Assembly (NCBI GenBank): GCA_036565605.1 | Contig: DATCXV010000002.1 | Coordinates: 1-48,675 of the forward strand | DNA length: 48,675 nt | Source: UBA6065 sp036565605 | Lineage (GTDB): Bacteria > Patescibacteriota > Minisyncoccia > Phycocordibacterales > UBA6065 | Direction of reading: 5' to 3' | Shown here: one piece after another, positions 29,825-39,312 of the stretch | Position numbering within the stretch: the stretch's first letter is position 1 | How the letters are laid out: each line of letters opens with the position of its first letter | Made by a program: the position numbers and the translations under genes | The notes under the pieces: generated by a model | The model's input: only the letters and a program-made list of their open reading frames with translations | Databases searched by the model: none | Told to the model about the DNA's origin: nothing

Positions 29825-30535
29825 TTAAGCCCTTGCCTCTGGCTTCAAGACCTTGCCTTCGGCATAAGCATGGGCCAATTCGTCGAGGAAATAGGCCGCC
29901 GACGATGCCGACGCGTCGTTTGCCGGGATAGCATAGTTTACAAGTGAGTGATCGCAGTCAGACGATGCAATAGCAACAACTGGAACGCCCATCTGGCGAG
30001 CCTCTTCGACAGCGATAAACTCTTTCTTCGGATCAACGACGATCATGACACCCGGCTTCTCCTTCATGGAAACAATACCGCCGAACATGAGTTCAAGCTT
30101 TGCGATTTCACGGTCAATAAGAAGGCGCTCTTTCTTGGTGTACTTTGCAAGCTCACCCTTCTCACGCTCCTTCAAGCGATTCTCGTAGATATCGATGCGC
30201 TTCCTGATCTGACCAAAGTTAGTGAGCGTACCACCGATCCAGCGACCTGCAACCATCGGCACGCCTGCCTTTGATGCTGCTGCACGAACAGCCGGGATAA
30301 CTTCGCTCTTACCACCTACAAAAAGTGCCTGCTTACCTGAAGCTGCGACCGATGCAACAAATTTCTTTGCTTTTTCCAAAGCTTCAGCAGTCATTTCGAG
30401 ATCAAAAATCTCGATACCATTTTTCTGGCCAAAAATAGCCGTTTTTGCCGTTGGGTGGCGGCGCGATTTCGAGACGCCGAAGTGAGCGCCTGCCTTGAAC
30501 ATCGATTCGAGGGTTGGTTTTTGTGCGGTTGCCAT
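29825..30535 (-). CDS. rpsB: 30S ribosomal protein S2
   Basis: The 236-aa protein is a complete S2. It has the N-terminal AGAHFGVSKSRRHPTAKTAI signature, the GRWIGGTLTNF segment and the late signature PVVAIASSDCDHSLVNYAIP. S2 binds late in 30S assembly, next to S1-type proteins. Its start shows no Shine-Dalgarno; TATATT is only 4 nt upstream of the ATG. Confidence 0.97.
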   Translation of the reverse strand: MATAQKPTLESMFKAGAHFGVSKSRRHPTAKTAIFGQKNGIEIFDLEMTAEALEKAKKFVASVAASGKQALFVGGKSEVIPAVRAAASKAGVPMVAGRWIGGTLTNFGQIRKRIDIYENRLKEREKGELAKYTKKERLLIDREIAKLELMFGGIVSMKEKPGVMIVVDPKKEFIAVEEARQMGVPVVAIASSDCDHSLVNYAIPANDASASSAAYFLDELAHAYAEGKVLKPEARA

Positions 30536-30592
30536 AATGAATATAGGTTCGGAAAGCTTACCAAATATGGCTTAAAAAGGCAAGCTTCCCGG

Positions 30593-33500
30593 CTATTCTG
30601 CGACAAAAGATCCCGATTGGATCAAGGAGCGGGTCAAAGGACCGAAATAACCCGTAGACGGAAGGCCGTTTGCCTTCTGAAACTTTTTCAGCGCAGCCTG
30701 TGTTGAAGGGCCAAAGAAGCGTGTTTCTTGACCAACCGATCCTGGTCCCGAGACAGCTACACTGTAGCCCTGAGCATTTAGGAACGCCTGAAGACGCACA
30801 ACCTCGTCAGACAAGACACCAATGGACAAGTCACGGGAAAATGACGGAACTTTCTGAGCCGGAGAAACAAGATAGCTCTGAAGCGCTTCTATGGTCTTGG
30901 AATCTAGTTGGCCATTCACCAAGGAACCCGGCAGTAGGCCTGCAAACACGAGCACGCGCTGAAGCGCCTTTACGGCTTCGGTTTTGCCATTCAAGAGTGC
31001 CGCGATCGGGGCAACAGCCGAAGATGTAATGGTCTTCTGAGTAATCATAGATACACGATGGGATGAACCATTCTTGCGCGCGGGCGTAGATGCCTGCGAC
31101 GAAGCTTCGTTGTCACTATTCGGAGTAAGCTCGGTTTCCTCTTGGTCGCCATCGGATCCCGTTCCTGTATTGCCCACCAACACGAAGTCCGAGAATCCGG
31201 TTGTAGTACATGTCACCACTTTGTCATTGGTGTCGACCGAACAGTCGTCGAGCGCGGTCCAGGCCGAGTCGTGATAGCGATAGATAACGAAAGTGGACTC
31301 ATCCAGTTCGCCGATGTCACTCTCGTCATAGCTCATGGATATTTCGATCGGCTTATCGAAAGAGGATACGAAATCCGAGGTGCCCGACAAGGCTCTGAGG
31401 TTAAAGACCTTATTCCCTACCTTCTCTTTACCTGTCGGAAGCCCTGCCGCCGCAAAGAATTTCGCCGAATCAATGTTCTTCGCCTGGAATGCGAGCGAAG
31501 CATCACTTGATATGAAATTGGCAGGCACAGTCGCTACAATAGACCCACCAAAAGCACCAGTAACCGAGATTGTACCGCCCGTTGAACGCGCAATAGAAGC
31601 TTCTTCGGTTAGGAATAGATCCGCATCACCCACACAGCCCAAGGTCGACAGGACGCGGTCAGAGCTCACTCCTTCAACATCCGATCCATCAACCGACTTT
31701 GCGCGGTAATGATAAACGGTACATGGCGCAAGACCTTGGATCGAATCAGTATGATCAGTGACCAAGACGACTGAATCGGCAAGAGGCGTAGTCGATCCGT
31801 ACGATGATAACGGACCAAATTCGATCTGTGTGGATGCAGCACGATTGGTTGACCAGGTGAAGGAAGCAGATGATGTGCCGACGCTCGTGACCGAGAACGG
31901 GCTGATGATGAGCGCCACATCATTCTCGTCGCCGACCGTGAAGACCGACGAGGCGCTGCTGCGCACCGCGTCCAAGGCGTTCACCGCGCGCACGTACCAT
32001 GCATGCGAACCGAAAGAGAGCGGAGCAGTTACCGTAGTAGACGTACCATGAATGCCGTCCTTCACCAGTTGACCATCAATATATAACTGATATTTCGATA
32101 TACCACTTGTATCGGTTGATTCAGTCCACGAGAATGTCGGAGTCATGTCGGTCGTCGTCGTACCAGATTCCGGACTCACAAGCGAGAAGTCGCTCGGATA
32201 GCCCGTGATTGTAAAGACAGTCGGCGTCGTCGAACCGATAAGCGCCGAATCCTTGTACGCCCTCACGGACCAGGTGTGGGAACCGACAGAGAGACTCGAC
32301 GTGAGGTTGTAACCGGGATCGGTTATTCCGTCTTGATACAGAGAACCATCAATATAGAGGTCGTACTCGACCGGGCTCTGGTCGTAGACGGCAGCCTGCG
32401 GCCACAGAAACGCCAAGTTCATTGAGGTGGTAGTGCCATAGCCGCTCACCGGCAAGATCGGCTTCGGGCTCATGAAGGCGCCCCTGATATTGGTTTTCGG
32501 GTCTCCGACGACAACGTCCTTCCACTTGATCCTCTCGGACGCACTATAGAAGCTGTCCGCAAGGTTGAATCCGGCTGTGTAGTGATCAAAGAGAATATCA
32601 GGATGAGCAACGGCATTCAAGAATGGCTCTGACACATAACCCTTTGCACCCGAGACGCCTTCGGCGATTAGGTCAGCAATGAGCGATTGCCCGTAGACCG
32701 GCGGATACCCGAAACTGCGCCCAGACGTAGAGACCGCCGTCTCTGCGATAGCGCCGTTCACATACGTATTACCTGGCTTGCCATAGAGCGCAGGGCTTGA
32801 GTCATTGCTTCCCCAGCTGGAATAACCCAGGACATTCGTCTGGCCCGTGAGGAAAGTCGAGGTCTGGTCCAGCGTTACGTCAAAGCCACGACCCTCGAGT
32901 ATCGGTGCTGCTGCCTTCAGCCACTGGTTGAATATGTCATAGCCGCCGCCCTTGTTTGGGTCGACGTCAAGCACAAACGTGCCAGCGGATGTCGTGGTCG
33001 CGTTATGGGATCGATCGATAAGGCCGTAGATATCAGAAAGCGTGTAACCATCGAGACGGGTCACACCATAGATGCCGGTGACGCCACTCGAAATCGGACC
33101 AATAGATCCGAGATATGGGTTGAAAGCACCAGAATATGTTGGACACGAGGACCTACCGAGACAATAGGCCAGTTCAGAATCGACCGAATTGGTATAGTCG
33201 GTTACAACCATCGGGACACCCTTGGTCAGAACGACATAATTAATATTAAGACCGTTGGACTCGATAAATGACTTTATAGGTGCCAATACAAGGCTCTCGA
33301 AATCAGACCTGGATATATGGTCGTCTCCGCCATAGCTTGTATGCACAACATACGCATCATCAATGCCACGCGATGCTTTGAAATAATCGCCAATCGCAGT
33401 CGAAGTGGCCGAATTATCGTTCACCACAAGCAAGACATCGGAATAGCCGAAGTAGTCCTGGCGAGAGCTGCCGTAGGCCGTCACGCAGGGCGGCGTCGTG

Positions 33501-36169
33501 AAGGTTTTGTCTGACGAATATCCCGTGCCGAGGGAGTTCGTGGCAAAGGCGCGGTAGTGGTACGTCGTGGCACAGGAAAGACCAGCGGCGGTTTTGAAGA
33601 ACGGACCCAAATCAATCGACCCTGATGTCTGAATAGTTGAGCCATAAGCTGCGGTTGAACCGTATTGGAAACCAACCGCTGTCGTGGATGCAATACCAAA
33701 ACCAGACAGCACGCCTGTAAACATCGTCGACGTGCTTGTCAGATTTGTCGCCGATGTATAGGAAATCGATGGAAAATCCGTCTGGTCCGGGCAAGCAGAC
33801 GTCGTGAATGTAGCGTCAGAAGAAGTACCCGTGCCGCCCGTGTTCACAGCAAATGCGCGGTAGTGGTACGTCGTGGCACAGACGAGACCAGAAAGATTTG
33901 TGCTGAACGTCGAGCCAAGACCGAACGAGCCTGTTGTCGAAGCAGTAGTCCCGTAACTTTCGGTCGTACCGTAATCGAAGCCAGCCTCGGTAGATGACGC
34001 ATTGCCAGAATTTGTGATTGACGCTGAAATGCTGGCCGCTGACGAGGTGACGTTCGACGCCGACAGCGACCCGACAGATGGCGCAGAAACAGCTTCGCCC
34101 ACGGTCACTGTAATCGACGTCGATGTGGCATAGTTGCCCGACGGATCATGCGTCACCACATAGAGCGTGTGGCTGCCAAATGTCGCCGACGACGTGTCCC
34201 AGTCGAATTCGTAAGGCGACGACACGTCCTCCGAGCCAAGCGCCTCCGAATCGACGTAAAGCGAGACACCGGATACCGAATCCTCATCCGTCGCGGTCAC
34301 GCTCACCGTTGTCACACCCGAGACGGTTGCGCCTGTAGTCGGGCTCGTAATCGATACAGATGGTCCCGTCGTATCATTCAGCAAGAGCGAAACGCGGTTA
34401 AGGCCTCTGTCAGTGATTGCAATCATGCCATCGCTCGACACGGCGATACCAGATGGCAGATGATACTCATTATCATCCACACCTGGAATACCCCATTTGG
34501 CAAGAAAATTTCCCGACGAATCGAACTTTTGGATGCGTTTACTACCCGTGTCGGTCACGTAGATATTATTATCTGCATCAACGGCGATAGCATATGCGGT
34601 TGTAAACTGACCATCACCAGTGCCTGAACTTCCCCATTGAGTAATATATGTTCCCGACGAATCGAACTTCTGGATGCGCTTGTTTCCAGAGTCGACAACA
34701 TACACATTATTCAATGAATCGGTAGCAATGCCCGATATATAGGCCAAGCCTCCACCGATACTAAACTGCCCGTTGCCAGAGCCAATGCTTCCCCATTTTG
34801 TGATGAAATTGCCCGAAGAATCGAACTTCTGGATGCGCTTATTGTTTGGATCACCAACATAGACATTACCAGCTGTATCTACAGCTATAGGAAAATAATT
34901 AATGCCGTTAGTGAATACGGGCTGGAATTGTCCATCACCACTGCCAGCGCTTCCCCATTTGGTGACAAAGCTCCCCGAAGAATCGAATTTTTGAATACGC
35001 TTGTTGCCATATTCCGCTACATATATATTGTCAAGCGAATCAATCGCTATGCCAACCGCCGTACTAAACTGACCGTTACCAGTACCAGCAGAGCCGAATT
35101 TGCTAACAAAATTTCCCGACGAATCGAACTTTTGGATGCGACTATTGGACGAATCAACAACATAGAAGTTACCAAGAGAGTCGAAAGCGGTTCCGTACGG
35201 CGTTTTGAACATGCCATCACCCGAACCTGAACTTATATAGCGATTGACCAGGGATCCGGATGTCGTGTATTTGCTGTATGTTGCCTGAGTCGTGTTTGAA
35301 ACATATAGGACTGAAGAATCCGCGACAATATTCATTACCCCAACGAAAGACCAGCTCGTAATAACGTTTCCCGCTAAATCAAGTTTAATGATTTTGTTCG
35401 TAACGATATCGCCAATATAAACGTTATCAGAGGGATCAATATAGAGACTGAGGGCAAAATAGTCAGCCCATTGGGTAATGTATGTTCCTGACGAATCAAA
35501 TACTTGGATACGAACATTTCCCGAATCAGCAACAAAAATATTGCCGTTAGAATCAACCCCGATACCCGAAAGCGAAGAAAACTGTCCATCACCACTGCCA
35601 GCGCTTCCCCATTTGGTAATGAAGTTACCCGATGAATCGAACTTCTGGATGCGGTTATTGGAACCATCAGAGACATAAACGTCGCCAGATGGACTGACGG
35701 CGATGCCACGGACGTTTGTACCGAACTGCCCATCTCCAGAACCACTACTTCCCCATTTGGTGACAAAGTTTCCAGATGCATCGAATTTCTCGATACAAGA
35801 ATTATCACCATCTACAATATAAATATCACCGGAAGGACCGATGGCGATACCCCCGAATGTCGTACCAAATTGACCATCTCCGGTACCAGCATTACCGAAC
35901 TCCAACAAAAAATTACCGCTGGAATCATATTTTCTCACCTGGCTCAAAACCCCGTCTGCGACATACAGATTACCCGAGCTGTCGAGGGCGAGCTTCACCG
36001 CTTCACCCATGAACGCCAGCACATCGGTGCCCGTTTTCGGCGCGGCGATCTGATCAAGAAAGACTGGCAAGGTAGAAGACGATGCGCGCAAAAGCGACGG
36101 AAAGATTGTCAAAGACAAAAGAAGGAATGCAGCGCTTGCGCGCGCGAAGCGTATCGATGTACGTCTCAT
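30593..36169 (-). CDS. Giant secreted NHL-propeller / TIGR03790-like / FN3 protein with peptidoglycan-binding modules
   Basis: This 1858-aa protein has a signal peptide (about 1-30). Residues about 43-590 hold about 11 NHL repeats with units such as RIQKFDSSGNFITKWGS and SGDGQF, enough for two six-bladed beta-propellers. Then come an Ig-like domain (about 600-690), two FN3-like modules with CATTYHYRAFA, and a TIGR03790-like domain (about 913-1233, with IGDYFKASRGIDDAYVVHT and NYVVLTKGVPMVVTD). Further Ig/FN3 domains follow, then a ZU5-like stretch (about 1540-1690) and two C-terminal PG_binding_1 modules. It probably sits on the cell wall; the propeller may bind a protein or carbohydrate. TATAAT lies 12 nt upstream of the ATG. 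Confidence 0.9.
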   Translation of the reverse strand: MRRTSIRFARASAAFLLLSLTIFPSLLRASSSTLPVFLDQIAAPKTGTDVLAFMGEAVKLALDSSGNLYVADGVLSQVRKYDSSGNFLLEFGNAGTGDGQFGTTFGGIAIGPSGDIYIVDGDNSCIEKFDASGNFVTKWGSSGSGDGQFGTNVRGIAVSPSGDVYVSDGSNNRIQKFDSSGNFITKWGSAGSGDGQFSSLSGIGVDSNGNIFVADSGNVRIQVFDSSGTYITQWADYFALSLYIDPSDNVYIGDIVTNKIIKLDLAGNVITSWSFVGVMNIVADSSVLYVSNTTQATYSKYTTSGSLVNRYISSGSGDGMFKTPYGTAFDSLGNFYVVDSSNSRIQKFDSSGNFVSKFGSAGTGNGQFSTAVGIAIDSLDNIYVAEYGNKRIQKFDSSGSFVTKWGSAGSGDGQFQPVFTNGINYFPIAVDTAGNVYVGDPNNKRIQKFDSSGNFITKWGSIGSGNGQFSIGGGLAYISGIATDSLNNVYVVDSGNKRIQKFDSSGTYITQWGSSGTGDGQFTTAYAIAVDADNNIYVTDTGSKRIQKFDSSGNFLAKWGIPGVDDNEYHLPSGIAVSSDGMIAITDRGLNRVSLLLNDTTGPSVSITSPTTGATVSGVTTVSVTATDEDSVSGVSLYVDSEALGSEDVSSPYEFDWDTSSATFGSHTLYVVTHDPSGNYATSTSITVTVGEAVSAPSVGSLSASNVTSSAASISASITNSGNASSTEAGFDYGTTESYGTTASTTGSFGLGSTFSTNLSGLVCATTYHYRAFAVNTGGTGTSSDATFTTSACPDQTDFPSISYTSATNLTSTSTMFTGVLSGFGIASTTAVGFQYGSTAAYGSTIQTSGSIDLGPFFKTAAGLSCATTYHYRAFATNSLGTGYSSDKTFTTPPCVTAYGSSRQDYFGYSDVLLVVNDNSATSTAIGDYFKASRGIDDAYVVHTSYGGDDHISRSDFESLVLAPIKSFIESNGLNINYVVLTKGVPMVVTDYTNSVDSELAYCLGRSSCPTYSGAFNPYLGSIGPISSGVTGIYGVTRLDGYTLSDIYGLIDRSHNATTTSAGTFVLDVDPNKGGGYDIFNQWLKAAAPILEGRGFDVTLDQTSTFLTGQTNVLGYSSWGSNDSSPALYGKPGNTYVNGAIAETAVSTSGRSFGYPPVYGQSLIADLIAEGVSGAKGYVSEPFLNAVAHPDILFDHYTAGFNLADSFYSASERIKWKDVVVGDPKTNIRGAFMSPKPILPVSGYGTTTSMNLAFLWPQAAVYDQSPVEYDLYIDGSLYQDGITDPGYNLTSSLSVGSHTWSVRAYKDSALIGSTTPTVFTITGYPSDFSLVSPESGTTTTDMTPTFSWTESTDTSGISKYQLYIDGQLVKDGIHGTSTTVTAPLSFGSHAWYVRAVNALDAVRSSASSVFTVGDENDVALIISPFSVTSVGTSSASFTWSTNRAASTQIEFGPLSSYGSTTPLADSVVLVTDHTDSIQGLAPCTVYHYRAKSVDGSDVEGVSSDRVLSTLGCVGDADLFLTEEASIARSTGGTISVTGAFGGSIVATVPANFISSDASLAFQAKNIDSAKFFAAAGLPTGKEKVGNKVFNLRALSGTSDFVSSFDKPIEISMSYDESDIGELDESTFVIYRYHDSAWTALDDCSVDTNDKVVTCTTTGFSDFVLVGNTGTGSDGDQEETELTPNSDNEASSQASTPARKNGSSHRVSMITQKTITSSAVAPIAALLNGKTEAVKALQRVLVFAGLLPGSLVNGQLDSKTIEALQSYLVSPAQKVPSFSRDLSIGVLSDEVVRLQAFLNAQGYSVAVSGPGSVGQETRFFGPSTQAALKKFQKANGLPSTGYFGPLTRSLIQSGSFVAE
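34390..35960 (-). repeat. Tandem coding repeats (NHL blades)
   Basis: Units of roughly 130-170 bp recur about eleven times inside the giant protein gene, with a near-identical 20-25 bp core (for example ATCGAACTTCTGGATGCG on the plus strand). They encode NHL blades. Such DNA identity can allow blade number to change by recombination. Confidence 0.75.
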
Positions 36170-36233
36170 AGAATTGTCACAATTATAACATGTGACCTTC
36201 TACTCTCGACGCGTTTTTCCTGCGTTAGACCAC

Positions 36234-37214
36234 TTATTCTTCGTCGTCGCCACCTTCCGCTACCTCACCCTTGAAATTAGCCAGAGTCTCGATGATGTCG
36301 CTAAGCTTTTCGCCCGACAAAATGGTTTCTATATTGTGCCAATTCTCGCGAATGCGGTGATCAGTGATGCGATCTTGTGGAAAATTGTATGTACGAATCT
36401 TTTCAGAACGATTACCAGTGCCAAGCTGTCCTTTTTTATTGGCAGCAAACTTTTTCGCTTCTTCTTCTTCGATCTGAGCCTGAACTTTGGCCGTGAGCAT
36501 GATCATAGCTTTCTCGCGATTCTTCAACTGGCTGCGTTCAGAGGTGACGCGCACATCAAGACCGGTCGGCTTGTGGACCAAACGCACCGCAGTTTCAACT
36601 TTATTCACATTCTGGCCACCCTTGCCGCCAGCACGCGAGAATTCCATCTCCAAATCCGCAGGATTAAGTACAAATGAAAGCTTTTTGCGGATCGGCAAAA
36701 TAGCGATGGAGACTGTTGATGTATGCACACGGCCCATTTTTTCGGTCGCCGGTACACGCTGGACACGGTGAACGCCTGTTTCGTAGCGAAGTTTCTTGTA
36801 CACATCACGGCCATGGATCTCCATCGACACTTCCTTGTAGCCACCGACATCTGCCTTTGATTCATCAAGCATATAAACCTTCCAACCCTGTGCGACAGCA
36901 TAGTTTCTGTACATGGTGGCAAGCTCCTCTGCAAAAAGTGCCGCCTCATCGCCGCCCGCACCTGCACGAATTTCCATAATGAGCTCGTTCGGGAATTCCT
37001 CTTCTTCTTTTTCTGCCGCCTCGATCGCTTCAACTTGGCGGACAATATCTTTCTTTTGCAGATCGATGTTTTCCAGATCCGCCTTGCCCATTTCAGCCAT
37101 GGACGCATCAGCCTGCATAAGCGTCTTCAATTCTTCCTCGTCATGCAAAAGCTTCTCGTACATGTCGGCGAGATATGATGTCTTATGGTCTTTTTTGTAT
37201 TTGGCGATATCCAT
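36234..37214 (-). CDS. prfA: Peptide chain release factor 1
   Basis: The 326-aa protein has the RF1 codon-recognition tripeptide PAT in HRVQRVPATEKMGRVHTST and the catalytic GGQ in SRAGGKGGQNVNKVETAVR. RF1 releases peptides at UAA and UAG. It is about 35 residues shorter than E. coli RF1, mainly at the N-terminal helical domain. RF2 and PrmC are not in the window. TATACT is about 24 nt upstream of the ATG and no Shine-Dalgarno is evident. Confidence 0.96.
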   Translation of the reverse strand: MDIAKYKKDHKTSYLADMYEKLLHDEEELKTLMQADASMAEMGKADLENIDLQKKDIVRQVEAIEAAEKEEEEFPNELIMEIRAGAGGDEAALFAEELATMYRNYAVAQGWKVYMLDESKADVGGYKEVSMEIHGRDVYKKLRYETGVHRVQRVPATEKMGRVHTSTVSIAILPIRKKLSFVLNPADLEMEFSRAGGKGGQNVNKVETAVRLVHKPTGLDVRVTSERSQLKNREKAMIMLTAKVQAQIEEEEAKKFAANKKGQLGTGNRSEKIRTYNFPQDRITDHRIRENWHNIETILSGEKLSDIIETLANFKGEVAEGGDDEE

Positions 37215-37247
37215 GGATTACGACAATTGCGCTTCAGTATATAGCAA

Positions 37248-37273
37248 AAAGGAGCGGCGAGCCCCGCTCCTTT
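37248..37273 (-). terminator. Intrinsic terminator
   Basis: AAAGGAGCGG (37248-37257) pairs with CCGCTCCTTT (37264-37273) around a 6-nt loop; the leftward tail is T-rich. It ends the L31 gene. Confidence 0.88.
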
Positions 37274-37284
37274 CGCGAACTTCG

Positions 37285-37560
37285 TTACTTCTTCGAAGCT
37301 GCCTTCTTTGCACCAGACTTAGTTGCGCGAGCCTTGAACTTCTCGACGCGACCTGCGGTGTCGATAACCGTCTCGTTACCCGTGTAGAACGGATGCGATG
37401 CTGACGAGATTTCAACCGTGTACAAAGGATATTCCTTACCATCATCCCAGGTAGCCTTCTCCTTGGTATTTACCGTGGAATTGATCAAAAAGCGCGTCTT
37501 CGACGAGTTATCGAGAAAGATGACCGGGCGATAGTTCTTTGGATGAAGTTCCTTTTTCAT
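37285..37560 (-). CDS. rpmE2: 50S ribosomal protein L31, type B
   Basis: The 91-aa product begins MKKELHPKNYRPVIFLDNSS, and ASHPFYTGNETVIDTAGRVE matches the L31 C-terminal signature. The zinc-binding CXXC of type A is absent, so this is the zinc-independent type B form. A Lys/Ala-rich tail (ATKSGAKKAASKK) extends it. The ATG at 37560 is chosen by homology; an open frame runs further upstream to 37770 through another gene. TATAGT lies 9 nt upstream of the ATG. Confidence 0.94.
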   Translation of the reverse strand: MKKELHPKNYRPVIFLDNSSKTRFLINSTVNTKEKATWDDGKEYPLYTVEISSASHPFYTGNETVIDTAGRVEKFKARATKSGAKKAASKK

Positions 37561-37601
37561 GAGGACACCACTATAGCTTAAGGGCCTAAAAAAGGCAAGG
37601 A

Positions 37602-37820
37602 TTAGCGGCTTAGATACCCAAAGCACAGGCTCTGCCCAGGCGCGTCGGCAAATGTCGCTTCCCGGTTCGTAAGGTATTCGAAGCCGTAGCAGATCGGCTT
37701 GGTCGCCTCGAATTCCTGGTACGCTTCGGCCGAGACAAATCCCGGCGAAGACTGGAATTTTTTCGGCCACAAGACTGCAACCAACGCAATAATGACAAGA
37801 ATAAGAATAATTTTCTTCAT
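37602..37820 (-). CDS. Small secreted or membrane-anchored protein
   Basis: The 72-aa protein has a strong N-terminal hydrophobic segment (MKKIILILVIIALVAVLWP) and a short exported tail with two Cys (KPICYGFEYL and QSLCFGYLSR). The Cys could form one disulfide, in keeping with the DsbA-like enzyme at 13863. The function is unknown. TATTAA ends 6 nt before the ATG, so it is probably leaderless. It lies between the transglycosylase and L31 genes on the same strand. Confidence 0.7.
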   Translation of the reverse strand: MKKIILILVIIALVAVLWPKKFQSSPGFVSAEAYQEFEATKPICYGFEYLTNREATFADAPGQSLCFGYLSR

Positions 37821-37834
37821 AATGGCTTAATACG

Positions 37835-39238
37835 TTACTTTCCTAATATCGGATCGATCATTTCTTCTTGGACCTTAGCCACCCATTTCATAACACTTGT
37901 ACCGTAGGTGTTGCCGTCCGTCGATGATGCACATCGCTTGCCCGAATAATACGAGCACGCCGCATTCTTTTCAGCAGAATACGTTTGTAACCCTGCACCC
38001 AGATCACCAAGGTACAAAGACGCAGCCATGATAGCGTGTTCCGGATTCCATGGGTTTGCCTGATCCGCTGCGATACCAAAGGCTTTGCCAATACGGTTCT
38101 GATAGAGCTTCCATGTTGAGGGAATAAATTGTGCTGCGCCCATGGCTCCTCCCCATCCATAGGGCAGCCCCTTTGAATATGCCGTGATCCAACACGAGAC
38201 GCGCGCATTCTGCCAATCAAAGCCAAGCGAGTTCGCAATATCAATGAACACTGGAACATCGCGTGTCGGGTGCATGACACGCATTTTCGCAGCACCCGTC
38301 GTGGCACTTACTCCGTCACCCGTCTGCTGATTACGCACATAACAGGATCCTACATTCTGGCCAAAACCACCTCCTGCGTCATAGCTCGACTCTTGCATAA
38401 GAATACCGAGAACAAACGCAGGACGGACGCCCGTTACCTTTGAAGCTTCAACGGCATAATCGTAAGCATTACCGAATGGAATACCTTCACCGTCTTGGAA
38501 TTTGAATAGACGAGAACGAATCTGCGCCACTTTCTGCTTTTGGTCATTAAGAATTTTCTGCGCCACATTGTATTCGCTCGTCTTCAAGGCAAGAATCTCT
38601 GCTTTCTCGGCTTTTTTTCGATCAATAAGCCGACGGTCCGCCTCGATAGCTGCTTTGATATCAGATTCTTTGTCTTTGCGATCTTCAAGCGAAGCACGCT
38701 CGTTTTCGGTCTGTGCTTTCGATTCCCTCACGTCAGCAACAATATCGACCAATTGGCCGTTAAGAAGCTGGAACTGATCTATCTCGGTATAGAAATCTGA
38801 AAGCTCTCCATTACCTGCAAAGATCTCGATCGGCGAAACGGAATCACGTAAGCTTAGCCTGCGGATGATATCCGTCATGATGTGTGTTTGACGCTCCAGA
38901 TCCGACTCAAGTCCTTGAACAACTTTGTTCTTTGCGCCAATGTCAGTCGAAAGCTTGGCTATGATCGTGTTCTGAAGCTTGATCTTCTGTTCGGCAAGCT
39001 TGATTTCCGAGTTGATTTGATCGATAGCAGCTTGGGCAGCGTCCTTTTCTGTCTTTTTGCTGTTAGCGGCCGTAAGTGTCGACTGGTAATCCGCACACTG
39101 CTGACGCGCTTCAGCATCCGCCTGGGCGGTCGGAGTGGCGCAGAAGTCCGCGATCGGGTCAATCGCAGCAAAAGCGCCTTCGGGTCGAAGGCCAACAATC
39201 ACCAGAGCCGCACACAAGACAAGAAGCCTTCGATACAT
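37835..39238 (-). CDS. Secreted coiled-coil lytic transglycosylase
   Basis: The 467-aa protein has a signal peptide (about 1-24, ending EGAFAA). A long coiled coil (about 55-255) resembles the N-terminal part of EnvC/PcsB-type FtsX-activated hydrolases. The C-terminal domain is a lytic murein transglycosylase: GILMQESSYDAGGGFGQ has the catalytic Glu, and GWGGAMGAAQFIPSTWKLY is the family signature. The expected job is cleavage of peptidoglycan glycan strands during growth or division; the coiled coil may link it to FtsEX. TATAAT ends 8 nt before the ATG. Confidence 0.93.
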   Translation of the reverse strand: MYRRLLVLCAALVIVGLRPEGAFAAIDPIADFCATPTAQADAEARQQCADYQSTLTAANSKKTEKDAAQAAIDQINSEIKLAEQKIKLQNTIIAKLSTDIGAKNKVVQGLESDLERQTHIMTDIIRRLSLRDSVSPIEIFAGNGELSDFYTEIDQFQLLNGQLVDIVADVRESKAQTENERASLEDRKDKESDIKAAIEADRRLIDRKKAEKAEILALKTSEYNVAQKILNDQKQKVAQIRSRLFKFQDGEGIPFGNAYDYAVEASKVTGVRPAFVLGILMQESSYDAGGGFGQNVGSCYVRNQQTGDGVSATTGAAKMRVMHPTRDVPVFIDIANSLGFDWQNARVSCWITAYSKGLPYGWGGAMGAAQFIPSTWKLYQNRIGKAFGIAADQANPWNPEHAIMAASLYLGDLGAGLQTYSAEKNAACSYYSGKRCASSTDGNTYGTSVMKWVAKVQEEMIDPILGK

Positions 39239-39246
39239 GGGCTTCT

Positions 39247-39252
39247 ATTATA
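39247..39252 (-). promoter_or_regulatory. -10 element of the transglycosylase gene
   Basis: Perfect TATAAT on the minus strand, ending 8 nt before the ATG at 39238. Confidence 0.6.
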
Positions 39253-39267
39253 CCAAACAAGAAAAAA

Positions 39268-39283
39268 CCCGCCGAATGGCGGG
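39268..39283 (-). terminator. Intrinsic terminator
   Basis: CCCGCC (39268-39273) pairs with GGCGGG (39278-39283) around GAAT, with a T-run in the leftward direction. It ends the L25 gene and separates it from the transglycosylase promoter. Confidence 0.8.
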
Positions 39284-39312
39284 ACTTTTTCGTATCAAAC
39301 TTACTTCTTGGC

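Noticed and set aside
34390..35960. Regularly spaced repeats that could be taken for a CRISPR array
   Set aside because: The units are 130-170 bp, lie in one continuous reading frame and encode NHL blades; there are no short spacers and no cas genes.
36234..37214. Possible recoded UGA (as in some CPR lineages) because RF1 is present and RF2 is not seen
   Set aside because: UGA is used as a normal stop, for example in the helicase gene at 14545-14547 and the small membrane gene at 46425-46427, and no in-frame UGA is needed to complete any gene.
37285..37770. A 161-aa form of L31 starting at 37770
   Set aside because: The added 70 residues overlap the 72-aa secreted protein gene out of frame and do not resemble L31; the family start is at 37560.
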